A stretch of 64,000 nt of DNA from Hyphomicrobium_A sp963812795 (GCA_963812795.1 CAWEWG010000007.1:868001-932000), one strand, 5' to 3'; shown: positions 17,671-29,042, numbered from the stretch's first letter. The notes: a model not told the origin generated them from the letters alone. Numbers and translations: made by a program.

Positions 17671-18704
17671 TATGGCCAAGAACGCATATTCCGCTTCGGA
17701 CGGCACTCGAGCCGGCAATGCTTGCTGACGGGCCCGAGCACGTCGAGCACCATCCAAATCTGCGCGCGCGCCCAATCCCGCGCATATCCATCCAGGCCTT
17801 CTGCGAAAACGGCGCTACGGCGGAGATCATCCAGATCACCTCCGAGGATCGCCGCTTGGCCAAGGCGCATATCAGCGTGCACATGGGCGGTGTCGAGGCA
17901 GCCGTCGGCCACTACCAGCAGAACCCGACGCCGAACCTCATCATTCTGGAAAGCAGCCTGCCGCGCGACCACATCCTGGCGGAGCTGGATCGGCTGGCGG
18001 AGAACTGCGATCCCGGCACCAAGGTGCTGGTCATCGGCCATGCCAACGACGTGCTGCTCTACCGCGAGCTGCTGAAGCGCGGCGTCAGCGAATATCTCGT
18101 CGAGCCGGTCGAGCCGATGCAGTTGATGGAGGCGATCTCCAACCTCTACAACAATCCCGAAACCGAGCCCGTCGGGCACGTCTACGCCTTCATCGGCGCC
18201 AAAGGCGGCGTCGGCTCCTCGACCGTCTGCCACAACGCCGCCTGGTGCCTCTCGGAAATCGTCAAGTCCGACGTCGTGATCGCCGACCTCGATCTCGCCT
18301 TCGGCACCACGGGCCTCGATTTCAACCAAGATCCCATGCAGGGCATCGCCGACGCCTTGTCGAGCCCGGATCGTCTCGACGAGGTGCTGCTCGACCGCCT
18401 GCTGACCAAATGCTCGGCGCATCTTTCGATCTTCGCGGCCCCGGTCGTCCTCGATCGTGAATACGACCTCACGGTGGCCGGCTGCGATCAGGTCATCGAC
18501 GTCGCTCGCCAGAACGTACCCTACGTCGCGGTAGACTTGCCGCACACATGGACGTCGTGGGTGAAGAGCATTCTGCTGCAAGCCGACGAGGTGATCATCA
18601 CCGCCGCTCCGGACCTCGCCAATCTGCGCAACGCCAAGAACATCGTCGATCTGTTGGCGAGGGTCGGCGCCTGGCGAAGCGCACGAGTAGCCGGGTGCCG
18701 GTGA
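17671..18704 (+). pseudogene. cpaE: Pilus assembly ATPase-like CpaE, frameshifted at the start and truncated at the end
   Basis: ATG 17671 opens a frame (MAKNAYSASDGTRAGN) that stops after 18 residues. From about 17720 the CpaE sequence continues in another frame: a receiver-like domain (IISEDR region to VEPVEPMQLMEAISNLY), then the MinD/ParA-like domain with FIGAKGGVGSSTVCHNAAW (deviant Walker A), VIADLDLAFGTTGLD and YVAVDLPHTW. Homology stops at NAKNIVDLL near 18658, and the last residues before TGA 18702-18704 are unrelated. The usual final quarter of CpaE is missing, and no cpaF or tadBC follows. Confidence 0.85.
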
Positions 18705-18810
18705 GAAGCGAACGCCATTGAGATCCCCCTGATCGATTGGGATCACAGACTGGCGGCCCCGAATCTGTGTCCCTTGATCGTCAGGTTGGGAGACACTTCT
18801 CAATAAACGA

Positions 18811-19509
18811 TTAACCCTGGTAACCGACGTTTAAATCCGTGGCGGCGTATGCCTGCGCTGCCACTTGCTCCCGGGCGCCTTCGATCCATGCGGCCACCTC
18901 CGGCATGGCGAAGATCGTCGTCACGTAGCCGGTGGCCGACCCGTCGTCGCCGTAGCGGCCAAGGTCGGGAATGTAGGTGCGAAAACGCGAGGCGGCCGGG
19001 GCATACATCGCATCGGCGGCGGAGAATTCGCCGAACAGGAACGGCCCACCGGTGCCGAACCTCGAGCGACACTCCCGCCAAAGCGCGACAATGCGACGGA
19101 TGTCGGTCTCGACCGCTTCAGGTACGGGTTCGAGTGGGCTGTCAGCGAGGATCTCCATCGAGCACGCCTGGCGCAGGGGAGCGAACCCGGAGTGAATCTC
19201 GGCCGAGACGGAGCGAGCCAGGGCGCGCGCCGGCCGGTCGGCCGGCCACATGTGCTTGTCGGGATGCTGCTCGGCCAGGTACTCGATGATGGCAAGGCTG
19301 TCCCATATGGCCAAGCCGCCGTCGAGCAGCAGCGGCACCAGACCCGACGGGCTGTATTTGATGATCTCAGCCTTGGAATCTGCCTGTCGCAGCCGGACGT
19401 TAATCTCCTCGAACGGCACCCCGAAACGGCGCATCGCCAGCCACGGCCGCAGGCTCCAGCTCGACCAATTTTTGTTGCCGATGACCAGGCGATAGCGATT
19501 TGCGGCCAT
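18811..19509 (-). CDS. Glutathione S-transferase family protein
   Basis: A 232-residue two-domain protein. The N-terminal thioredoxin-like domain has LVIGNKNWSSWSLRPWLAM, PSGLVPLLLDGG with the cis-Pro, and the glutathione-contact segment IWDSLAIIEYLAE. The helical C-terminal domain has GEFSAADAMYAP. It probably conjugates or reduces with glutathione in the cytoplasm. The substrate is unknown. It lies directly beyond the broken end of cpaE, on the other strand. Confidence 0.92.
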   Translation of the reverse strand: MAANRYRLVIGNKNWSSWSLRPWLAMRRFGVPFEEINVRLRQADSKAEIIKYSPSGLVPLLLDGGLAIWDSLAIIEYLAEQHPDKHMWPADRPARALARSVSAEIHSGFAPLRQACSMEILADSPLEPVPEAVETDIRRIVALWRECRSRFGTGGPFLFGEFSAADAMYAPAASRFRTYIPDLGRYGDDGSATGYVTTIFAMPEVAAWIEGAREQVAAQAYAATDLNVGYQG

Positions 19510-19619
19510 GCTCTTGCCTTGCCCTCCGTGATCCTGTCTTGTCGCCGCGCGAGTCGGCCAAACAACCTATGTCACTCATGCCCCATTAGGTGTCGGCTTG
19601 CCAGCAGCGAGCACCCCGA

Positions 19620-21053
19620 ATGAGCGATGATCCGATGAAGCGCGACAACCTGCCCGCCGACGGCATTTTCGCCGCCGATGGAGCGGCAGGTCATGAGATC
19701 CCCATCTGGGCCGTGGAGAAAGACGCCTCGCTCGAGGTACTGCCGCTGTCCGCCGCGCAGCGCACTTGGATAGAGGGCGTCGGCTTCAAGGGCACGGCGA
19801 AGCAGCAGACGCTGCTGCCCGGAGCCGACGGCCGCGTTGCCGGGGTGCTCTTCGGCATCGGCGATGGGTCCGCCGGCGAGCCCTCGGGACCATCGGAACT
19901 GCTGATCGGACACCTCGCCCAATCGTTGCCCACCGGCAGCTATCGGCTAGCGAGCGAAGCGCGCGATCCGACGCTCGCCGCTATCGCCTGGGGGCTCGGG
20001 AGCTATCGCTACACCCGTTACAAGAACAGCAACACGCCGCGCGCGGTGAGCTTGCGACTTCCCGACGGCTCCGACCGCGAGCTGGCGCTCAGCACCATCG
20101 ATGCGGTGCGTCTCGGCCGCGACCTTATCAATACGCCGGCCTCCGACCTCGGACCGGCAGAGATCGAGGCTACCGCGCGGGATCTGGCGATGCGTTTCGG
20201 CGCGCATGTCGAGGTCACGGTAGGCGACGATCTGCTCGCTAAGAATTTCCCGATGATCCATGCGGTTGGGCGTGCCAGCCCGCGCGCGCCACGTTTGGTC
20301 GACATCAGCTGGGGTCGCGAAGGCGCGCGCACCGTCACCCTCGTCGGCAAGGGCATCACCTTCGACACCGGCGGCCTCGACATCAAGCCGTCGAGCGCCA
20401 TGCTGCTGATGAAGAAGGATATGGGCGGCGCCGCCGCGGCCCTGACCCTCGGCCATATGATCATGGCGCAGAAGCTCGACGTCCGCCTGCGCATCCTCAT
20501 ACCGACCGCCGAGAACAGCATCTCGGGCGATGCCTTCCGCCCCGGCGACGTTCTGACCTCGCGGGCTGGGACGACAGTCGAAATCGGCAACACCGATGCC
20601 GAAGGCCGTCTCGTCCTTGCCGACGCTATTACGCTTGCCGACGAGCAGGCGCCGCAGAGCATGTACATCTTCGCAACGTTGACCGGCGCCGCGCGCGTCG
20701 CGCTGGGCCCCGATCTGCCGGCGATGTTCACCAACGACGACGCGTTTGCCGCCGAGATGGTCGCCACGTCGGCCGGCATCGGCGATCCGGTGTGGCGCCT
20801 GCCGCTGTGGCCCGGCTACGATGCCAAGCTTGAAAGCCCCGTCGCCGACATGAACAACGTGTGGGAGGCGCCGTTCGCCGGGTCGATCACCGCCGCGCTG
20901 TTTCTGAAGCGGTTCGCCAAGCAGGCCAAGCGCTTCGCCCACTTCGACCTGTTCGGCTGGCGGCCGCAAGCGAGCCCGCTCGGGCCGCGTGGTGGTGAAC
21001 CGCAAACGGCGCGTGCGGTGTTCACGGTTCTGGCCAAGGAGCTTTGCCGATGA
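19620..21053 (+). CDS. M17 family leucyl aminopeptidase
   Basis: The 477-residue protein starts at ATG 19620. The C-terminal catalytic domain has the family signatures GKGITFDTGGLDIKPS with the metal-binding Lys/Asp, MKKDMGGAAAAL, and the active-site motif NTDAEGRLVLADAI. It removes N-terminal residues from peptides using two metal ions. The TGA overlaps the next start (ATGA at 21050-21053), so it is translationally coupled to the NlpC/P60 gene; the pair is common in alphaproteobacteria. Confidence 0.95.
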   Translation: MSDDPMKRDNLPADGIFAADGAAGHEIPIWAVEKDASLEVLPLSAAQRTWIEGVGFKGTAKQQTLLPGADGRVAGVLFGIGDGSAGEPSGPSELLIGHLAQSLPTGSYRLASEARDPTLAAIAWGLGSYRYTRYKNSNTPRAVSLRLPDGSDRELALSTIDAVRLGRDLINTPASDLGPAEIEATARDLAMRFGAHVEVTVGDDLLAKNFPMIHAVGRASPRAPRLVDISWGREGARTVTLVGKGITFDTGGLDIKPSSAMLLMKKDMGGAAAALTLGHMIMAQKLDVRLRILIPTAENSISGDAFRPGDVLTSRAGTTVEIGNTDAEGRLVLADAITLADEQAPQSMYIFATLTGAARVALGPDLPAMFTNDDAFAAEMVATSAGIGDPVWRLPLWPGYDAKLESPVADMNNVWEAPFAGSITAALFLKRFAKQAKRFAHFDLFGWRPQASPLGPRGGEPQTARAVFTVLAKELCR

Positions 21054-21973
21054 GCGATACGGATGAGGTAGCGAGGTCGGAAGCGGCGCCGTCGCCCGCA
21101 GCGCGCCTGGATCCGCGCCGCAGCGTCTTCCGACCCGATCTGGCCGCCGAAAGCCTCTACGGCAAGGTGAGCGCGCCGCGTTACGTGCAGGGCTACCCGG
21201 CGCAAGTCATGCGCGCCTCGGTGCCGCTGCGCATCCGTCCGGCGCCGACCGTCGGCTTCGAGACCGAAGCCCTGTTCGGCGAGACGGTCACCGTCTACGA
21301 CGAGCGCGACAGCTGGGCCTGGGTGCAGCTCAATCGCGACCGGTATGTGGGCTACGTGCCGTCCGAGGCACTTTCGCCCGAGATCGACAAGACGACGCAC
21401 CGCGTGCGTGCCCTCGGTACGTTCGTTTATCCCGTGCCCGACATCAAATCGCCGCCGCTGATGCACCTCAGCATGAATGCCGAGCTGTGCATTGCCAGCG
21501 GCGATGAGCGGTTCATGATGCTGAAGGGCGGCGGCTTCGTCGTCACCCGCCATATCGCCGAGCGCTCGCGCCGCGCCCCCGACTTTGTCGAGCTTGCAGA
21601 ACGCTTCATCGGCACGCCCTACCTATGGGGCGGGCGCACCCGCCTCGGCATCGACTGCTCGGGCCTCGTACAGCTTACGCTCGAGGCCGCCGGCATTGCA
21701 GCCCCGCGGGATACCGACATGCAGCAGGCCGAGCTTGGCGAAGAGGTGGCGATCCCCGACGTGCTCGAAGGTGTGCAGCGCGGCGACCTCATCTACTGGA
21801 AGGGGCACGTTGGCATCATGGCCGACAGCATCACCCTCGTGCATGCCAACGCCCATCATATGCAGGTGGCGGCCGAGACGCTTCCCGAAGCGATCGAGCG
21901 CATCGCCAAGCTCGGCGCCGAGATCGCCGCCGTAAAGCGCCTTCCCGGCCTGTCCGGCAAGGACACGATTTAG
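21050..21973 (+). CDS. NlpC/P60 family cell-wall peptidase with SH3-like domain
   Basis: The 307-residue protein has an N-terminal SH3-like region (VMRASVPLRIRPAPT, VTVYDERDSWAWVQL, YVGYVPSEAL) and a C-terminal NlpC/P60 domain. The catalytic Cys is in GIDCSGLVQ, His in WKGHVGIM, and the third residue probably in VHANAHH. It should cut gamma-D-Glu-diamino-acid bonds in peptidoglycan peptides. No signal peptide is seen, so a cytoplasmic muropeptide-recycling role together with the coupled aminopeptidase is plausible (inference). Confidence 0.92.
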   Translation: MSDTDEVARSEAAPSPAARLDPRRSVFRPDLAAESLYGKVSAPRYVQGYPAQVMRASVPLRIRPAPTVGFETEALFGETVTVYDERDSWAWVQLNRDRYVGYVPSEALSPEIDKTTHRVRALGTFVYPVPDIKSPPLMHLSMNAELCIASGDERFMMLKGGGFVVTRHIAERSRRAPDFVELAERFIGTPYLWGGRTRLGIDCSGLVQLTLEAAGIAAPRDTDMQQAELGEEVAIPDVLEGVQRGDLIYWKGHVGIMADSITLVHANAHHMQVAAETLPEAIERIAKLGAEIAAVKRLPGLSGKDTI

Positions 21974-21980
21974 CCCCGCG

Positions 21981-22028
21981 CTGTCCCGGATAGCCGTGAG
22001 GTTCCTGCTCCGGCTTCCGGGATGACAG
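21981..22028. repeat. Interrupted inverted repeat between convergent genes
   Basis: CTGTCCCGGATAGCCG (21981-21996) and CGGCTTCCGGGATGACAG (22011-22028) pair over most of their length around a 14-base loop. There is no T-run. It could act as a bidirectional terminator or be a dispersed palindromic element. Confidence 0.55.
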
Positions 22029-22039
22029 AGGCACGGACG

Positions 22040-22504
22040 CTAACGGCGGTAGGGGAGGAAGCGGCGCTCGCGCAGCTCGGTGCCGTCGTCGTCGAGCGTC
22101 GGCATCAACGGCGTTTCGCCACGGCCCTCGCGCCAGATGCCACCACCCGGAAGGGTGACCAGCGTCTCGACCGAGCGCTCCAGCCCGGTCAACCGGCTGA
22201 GCCAGCGCCGCTGCACGACGTTACCTTCGGAGACGGCGCCGGCGAAAGGCACGAACCAATCGAACAATTCGATCGGCCGGCCTTCGTAGGTCTCGTCGGC
22301 GATGGCGAGGTCGTAGCGCTGGTCGGCATGCAAGATCAGCTCGAACGGGCAGGCCGTGGCCACCGTCGGCGTGACGATGATCTTCCAGTAGTCGCTGGTT
22401 TCCGCTTCTTCGAGGCGTGCAGCGTCGGCGACCGAGGGCGCCCAATAGCGCAACGCTGTGATCGTCGACTGCAGGCGAGAGCGAAAGACGTCATCGGGCA
22501 GCAT
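22040..22504 (-). CDS. Conserved-looking hypothetical protein
   Basis: A 154-residue cytoplasmic protein starting at ATG 22504 (MLPDDVFRSRLQSTITALRYWAPSVAD). Codon use and composition match the neighbouring real genes. The middle part, SDYWKIIVTPTVATACPFELILHADQRYDLAIADETYEG, looks like a mixed alpha/beta fold. I see no signal peptide, membrane helix or known catalytic motif and cannot name a family. It converges with the NlpC/P60 gene and precedes a GST gene only by position. Confidence 0.6.
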   Translation of the reverse strand: MLPDDVFRSRLQSTITALRYWAPSVADAARLEEAETSDYWKIIVTPTVATACPFELILHADQRYDLAIADETYEGRPIELFDWFVPFAGAVSEGNVVQRRWLSRLTGLERSVETLVTLPGGGIWREGRGETPLMPTLDDDGTELRERRFLPYRR

Positions 22505-22577
22505 CGGTGTCGGACGCCGAAATTGTTGCAGGCAACTACGATGCCGCAAACACGTGGCCGTTCAAGCGGAATATGTT

Positions 22578-23219
22578 TCAGCCGCCCGCTTGTCGTGCAT
22601 ATGCCTCGTCGCGGGCAAGCTGCCGCTGCAACGCTGGGCGTTCGGCGAGGCGCTTCGTGTAGGCGGTGAACTCCGGCAGATCGGGGATGAGCTTGAACTG
22701 CATCAACCAGCGCAGGCTGGCGCCGACCACGACATCGGCGGCGGTGAAGCGTTCTCCGAGCCAATAGGGCGAAACCTTGCCGGCAGCGTCGCGCAGGACG
22801 GACACGACGGTATCATAGTCGGCCCAGCCGGCCGTCGACCGCGGCGCCGGCGGCCGGTTCATCGCCTTGTCGAGGACCGCCGGCTCGACGCAGCTCGGCA
22901 CAAAGAAAAGCCACTTGAGGTAGGGCCCGCGCAATTTGTCGGTTACCGCCGGCGCCAGACCGGCCTTCGGGTAGGCGTCGGCGAGATAGCAGCAGGTAGC
23001 GGAGACCTCGCTGACGACCGTGTCGCCGTCGACGAGTGTCGGCACCTTGCCCATGGGGTTGAGGGCGAGATACTCGGGCTTGCGCTGGTCGCCGTTCTTG
23101 AGGTTTAGCAGTTCCACCTCGTAAGGCTCGCCAACCTCCTCGAGCATCCACATGGTCACTGAGGCACGCGACGGAGACGCGTAATAGAGTTTCAGCCGCG
23201 GCTTTTGTTCCTCGGGCAT
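22578..23219 (-). CDS. Glutathione S-transferase family protein (second)
   Basis: A 213-residue protein with the GST N-terminal domain (LYYASPSRASVTMWMLEEVGEPYE, NPMGKVPTLVDGDTVVSEVSATCCYLAD) and an all-helical C-terminal domain (GERFTAADVVVGASL). Ser in SPSRAS is the likely glutathione-activating residue. It ends 28 bp beyond the ABC transporter operon start of the next gene group on the same strand and may be the last gene read from yejF, though no evidence beyond spacing supports this. Confidence 0.93.
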   Translation of the reverse strand: MPEEQKPRLKLYYASPSRASVTMWMLEEVGEPYEVELLNLKNGDQRKPEYLALNPMGKVPTLVDGDTVVSEVSATCCYLADAYPKAGLAPAVTDKLRGPYLKWLFFVPSCVEPAVLDKAMNRPPAPRSTAGWADYDTVVSVLRDAAGKVSPYWLGERFTAADVVVGASLRWLMQFKLIPDLPEFTAYTKRLAERPALQRQLARDEAYARQAGG

Positions 23220-23242
23220 GTCGGTCTCCTTTGCAAGCTACG

Positions 23243-24877
<1,635 letters not shown>

Positions 24878-24885
24878 CGCTGCTC

Positions 24886-26112
24886 CTACCGAAACGTCTT
24901 GCGCGGGTCGAGCGCGTCACGCACCGCCTCGCCGATGAAGATCAACAGCGACAGCATGATCGCCACGGTGAAGAAGCCGGTGAGGCCGAGCCACGGTGCC
25001 TCGAGATGACGCTTGCCCTGCAGCAGCAGTTCGCCGAGCGACGGCGATCCGGGCGGCAGGCCGAGACCGAGGAAGTCGAGCGCCGTCAGCGCCGCGATGC
25101 TGCCCGAAAGCTGAAACGGCAGGAAGGTGAGCGTCGCCACCATGGCGTTGGGCAGCATGTGCTTCCACATGATCTTGCGGTGCGACAGGCCGAGCGCGCG
25201 GGCGGCGTTGACGTATTCGAAGTTGCGCGCGCGCAGGAATTCGGCACGCACGACGCCGACGAGGTTCACCCATTCGAAAAGGAGCAGCGTGCCGAGCAGC
25301 GTCCAAAAGCCTGGAACCAGCACCGACGAGATGATGATCAGCACGAACAGAGACGGTATCGAGGACCACATCTCGAGGAAGCGCTGGAAGATGAGATCGG
25401 TGCGGCCGCCGAAGTAGCCCTGCAGCGCGCCGGCCGTGACGCCGACGGCCGCCGAGAACATGGCGAGCAGCAGCCCGAACAGCACCGAGATGCGGAAGCC
25501 GTAGATGACGCGGGCGACGACATCGCGCCCCTGATTGTCGAGGCCGAGCCAGTTGGTGTTGCCGAACGCCTTGAAGCGGGCGAGCTGATCGGGAGGCGCT
25601 TCGCACAGCGGCGCGCTCGAGGCCCACGGCGGCGGTGCCGGATACCCGAGGCAGATTTTGTCGGCGCCTTTGCGCCCAGGGTAGTCCTTGTTGATGGTGT
25701 CGTACGAGTAGCGGATCAGCGGCCAGATGGCCCAGCCGTTCGCCTTGATCTCATCGAGGATCACCGGATCCTTGTAGTCGGTGACGGCGAGGAAGCCGCC
25801 GAACTTCGATTCCGGATAGTCGGTGAGGACGGGCGACAGGATCTCGCCCTTGTAGCTCATCAGCAGCGGGCGATCGTTGGCGAGGAACTCGGCGAACAGT
25901 GTCACGACGAACAGCGTGAGGAAGATGCGCAGGCTCCAGTAGCCGCGCCGGTTGGCCTTGAAGTTCGCCACGCGCCGCTGGTTGATGGGGCTCAGCTTGT
26001 CTGAGCTGGGCATCCTGCGCGCCAGCCAACCGGGTACGCGGTCGCGATGCTCCTCGCGCGGTGGCGGCTGCGACTGCGGCAGCGGCGTTTCGAGGGCGCG
26101 CAGATCAGCCAA
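24886..26112 (-). CDS. yejE: Peptide ABC transporter permease YejE
   Basis: A 408-residue inner-membrane permease with about six helices. The N terminus carries the short proline-rich cytoplasmic stretch and a large periplasmic insert with DYPESKFGGFLAVTDYKDP typical of YejE. The BPD_transp_1 domain has the EAA-like loop YVNAARALGLSHRKIMWKHMLPNAMV, which contacts YejF. It is four bases from yejB, with tight operon spacing. Confidence 0.95.
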   Translation of the reverse strand: MADLRALETPLPQSQPPPREEHRDRVPGWLARRMPSSDKLSPINQRRVANFKANRRGYWSLRIFLTLFVVTLFAEFLANDRPLLMSYKGEILSPVLTDYPESKFGGFLAVTDYKDPVILDEIKANGWAIWPLIRYSYDTINKDYPGRKGADKICLGYPAPPPWASSAPLCEAPPDQLARFKAFGNTNWLGLDNQGRDVVARVIYGFRISVLFGLLLAMFSAAVGVTAGALQGYFGGRTDLIFQRFLEMWSSIPSLFVLIIISSVLVPGFWTLLGTLLLFEWVNLVGVVRAEFLRARNFEYVNAARALGLSHRKIMWKHMLPNAMVATLTFLPFQLSGSIAALTALDFLGLGLPPGSPSLGELLLQGKRHLEAPWLGLTGFFTVAIMLSLLIFIGEAVRDALDPRKTFR

Positions 26113-26116
26113 CGGC

Positions 26117-27236
26117 TCAGACCTCCCGGCTCTCGAAGTCGATGCGCGGATCGACCATGGTGTAGGCGAAGTCGGAGATGATGTTGAGCAACAGGCCCAT
26201 GAGCGAGAAGATCCATAGCGTGGCGAAGACCACGGGATAGTCGCGCTTCTCGATGGATTCGAAGGAGAGTAGGCCGAGGCCGTCGAGCGAGAAGATCGTC
26301 TCGATCAACATGGCGCCGGCGAAGAATGCCGAGATGAACGCCCCCGGGAAGCCGGCGATGATCAGCAGCATGGCGTTGCGGAACACGTGGCCATAGAGAA
26401 CCTGGTTCTCGTTGAGGCCCTTGGCGCGCGCCGTCGTCACGTATTGCTTGCGGATCTCGTCGATGAAGGAGTTCTTGGTGAGAAAGGTCATGGTCGTGAA
26501 CGCCGTCAGCGACATGGCAATCAGCGGCAGCGTCAGGTGCCAGAAGTAGTCGACGACCTTGCCGATGAGCGAGAGCTGCTCCCAGTTGTCGGACGTAAGC
26601 CCGCGCGATGGAAACCACTGGAAGAAAGAGCTGCCGGCAAACAGGATCAGTAGCAGCACGGCGAACAGGAAGCCGGGCACCGCATAGGCGATCACCAGCA
26701 CGCTGCTCGTCCACCTGTCGAACGGCTCGCCGTCCTGCACCGCCTTGCGGATGCCGAGGGGGATGGAGATGAGATAGGAGATCAGCATCATCCACAGCCC
26801 GAGCGATATGGAGACGGGCAGCTTCTCCTTGATGAGCTGCAGCACCGACACATCGCGGAAATAGCTCTTGCCGAAATCGAAGGTGAGGTAGCTCTTCATC
26901 ATGATGAAGAAGCGCTCGTAGGCCGGCTTGTCGAAGCCGAACTGCTTTTCGAGGCTCTTGATGAACTCCGGATCGAGCCCCTGCGCGCCGCGATATTTCG
27001 ACGTGACGACGTCAGCGGCGCCTTGCCCGAGCTGCGATTGACTCCCGCTCGAGAGCGTATCGTTGCCGCCGCCGCCGATGCGCGAAGCGATGGTCGAAGT
27101 CGCGACCGGTGAGCTGCGCGATGATGCGCTCGACGGGTCCGCCGGGGGCGAACTGAATGATGATGAAGCTGATGAGCATGATACCGAGCAGCGTCGGTAT
27201 GATCAGCAACATGCGCTTGAGGAGATAGGCAGCCAT
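26117..27236 (-). pseudogene. yejB: Peptide ABC transporter permease YejB, one frameshift near the N terminus
   Basis: From ATG 27236 the start MAAYLLKRMLLIIPTLLGIMLISF and FAPGGPVERIIAQLTGRDF matches YejB, then the frame is lost. The other frame carries the expected continuation (GGGGNDTLSSGSQSQ, then KYRGAQGLDPEFIKSLEKQ) and the complete permease domain to 26117, with EIRKQYVTTARAKGLNENQVLYGHVFRN as EAA loop. One extra base within 27092-27100 explains the break. All other genes of the operon are intact, so a sequencing error or a recent mutation are both possible. Confidence 0.85.
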
Positions 27237-27248
27237 CGGGGATTGGGC

Positions 27249-29042
27249 TCAGTTCTTTTTCAGCTTCGCAGCTTTGTCGGCGTCATACCACCACGTATCG
27301 ATCACGCCCTCATCGAACCTCGGCTTTACTTTCGGGCGCGAGAACTCATCCCAGAAGGCGACATTGTGCTCGGCTTTGGACCACTGCGGCACCCAGTAAT
27401 GACCGGCACGCAGCACGCGGTCGAGTGCGCGGGCCGTCGTCACCAGCTCGGCGCGTGATTTGGCTTCTACCACCTTGGCGATGAGCGCGTCGACCACGGG
27501 ATCCTTGATACCGGCGAGGTTGAAGCTGCCGTCCATGCCGGCGGCATCCGATCCCCAATAGCTCTTCAGCTCGATGCCCGGCGTGAGGCGGAGCGCGTAC
27601 CGCTGGATCGACATGTCGAAGTCGAACGACTTCATGCGCCGCTCGTACTGCGCCGGGTCGACGCGGCGCAGCGAAGCGTTGACGCCGATGCGCTTCAGAT
27701 TGTTGACGTAGGGGATGATGATGCGGTCGAAGCCTTCCTCGAACGACAGGATCTCGACGGTCAGCGGCTTGCCGCCATCGCCGTAGCCGGCCTCGGTGAG
27801 CAGGTCGCGGGCACGCTTCAGGAACTGGCGATCGCGCCCGCTGGCATCCGTCACCGGCGGCGTCACCGGCTCGCCGAACACTTCCGGCGCGAGCTTGTCC
27901 TTGAACGGCTCCAGCAGCGCCAACTCCTCCGGGCTCGGCAGCCCCTTGGCCTTCATATCCGAGTTCTCAAAGAAACTCTGCGTGCGCTTGTAGAGCTCGA
28001 AGAACAGGTTCTTGTTCGACCACTCGAAATCGAAGGCGAGGCCGAGCGCCTCGCGCACGCGCTTGTCTTTGAACGGCTCGCGGCGGGTGTTGATGAAGAA
28101 GCCCTGCGCGCCGGCCGGACGCTCATCGGGCATGATCAGGCGAACGAGGCGTTTTTCCCGCACCGCCGGGATATCGTAGCCGGTTGCCCAGTCGATGGAG
28201 GTGAACTCCTCGCGGAAGTTGAAGGCGGCCGACTTGAGGCCCTCCAGCTCCAGCGTGCGGTCGCGGTAGTACTCGTAGCGCACCTCGTCGAAGTTGAAGC
28301 GGCCGCGATTGACGGGGAGATCTTTGGCCCAATAGTCGGGGCGGCGCTTGTAAGCCACGTAGGTGCCGGGCTTGAAGCTGCCGATCTCGTAGGGTCCGGA
28401 GCCGAGCGGCTTCTCCAGCGACGACTGATCGAACGGATGCTTTGTGTAGAACGCCTTCGACAGGATGGGCAGCTCGGCGACGACCAGCGGCAGATCGCGA
28501 ATGAGATCGCCCTTGAACTCGTAGCGCACGGTATGCGGGTCGATCGCTTCGGCCTTCGTCACGTCGCGCAGTGAAAGCGTAAAGTTGGGGTGGCCCTTCT
28601 CCTTCAACGTATTGAAGGTGAAGACGACGTCATCGGCCGTGATCGGCGTGCCGTCGGCGAACTTCGCCTCCGGCCGCATCTTGAACACGACGGACCGCTT
28701 GTCGGGGGCCACATCGCCGCTTTCGGCGACGAGACCATAGACCGCGTCCGGCTCGTCCATCGCGCGCGCCATCAGGCTGTCGAACAGATATTCGAGGCCC
28801 TGTGCCGCGTCGCCCTTGAGGATGAAGTTGTTGAAGCTGTCGAACGTCTTAACGCCGCCGGTGCCCGTTGAGGAGAACTTTCCGCCCTTTGGCGCGTCGG
28901 GGTTTGCGTAGTCGAAATGCTTGAAGTCAGCGGGGTACTTCAGCTCGCCGAACGCTGAAAGTCCGTGGCGCGGCTCGGCGTTGGCGGGGATCGCGAGCAG
29001 GGCTGCGGCGATGGCGAGCGAAGCGAGACGGGCGACCCTCAC
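27249..29042 (-). CDS. yejA: Peptide ABC transporter substrate-binding protein (YejA-like, second copy)
   Basis: A 597-residue periplasmic protein of the SBP_bac_5 family. GTG 29042 is chosen because it overlaps the upstream stop (GTGA at 29039-29042) and begins a signal peptide (MRVARLASLAIAAALLAIPANA). Family marks are GGVKTFDSFNNFILKGDAAQGLEYLFDSLM, FADGTPITADDVVFTFN and the C-terminal YVPQWSKAEHNVAFWDEF. It should deliver peptides to YejB/YejE. Only 12 bp separate it from yejB. Confidence 0.93.
   Translation of the reverse strand: MRVARLASLAIAAALLAIPANAEPRHGLSAFGELKYPADFKHFDYANPDAPKGGKFSSTGTGGVKTFDSFNNFILKGDAAQGLEYLFDSLMARAMDEPDAVYGLVAESGDVAPDKRSVVFKMRPEAKFADGTPITADDVVFTFNTLKEKGHPNFTLSLRDVTKAEAIDPHTVRYEFKGDLIRDLPLVVAELPILSKAFYTKHPFDQSSLEKPLGSGPYEIGSFKPGTYVAYKRRPDYWAKDLPVNRGRFNFDEVRYEYYRDRTLELEGLKSAAFNFREEFTSIDWATGYDIPAVREKRLVRLIMPDERPAGAQGFFINTRREPFKDKRVREALGLAFDFEWSNKNLFFELYKRTQSFFENSDMKAKGLPSPEELALLEPFKDKLAPEVFGEPVTPPVTDASGRDRQFLKRARDLLTEAGYGDGGKPLTVEILSFEEGFDRIIIPYVNNLKRIGVNASLRRVDPAQYERRMKSFDFDMSIQRYALRLTPGIELKSYWGSDAAGMDGSFNLAGIKDPVVDALIAKVVEAKSRAELVTTARALDRVLRAGHYWVPQWSKAEHNVAFWDEFSRPKVKPRFDEGVIDTWWYDADKAAKLKKN

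Noticed and set aside
17649..18803. 384-codon minus-strand frame opposite cpaE
   Set aside because: Recognisable CpaE domains are on the plus strand; the antisense frame has no motif.
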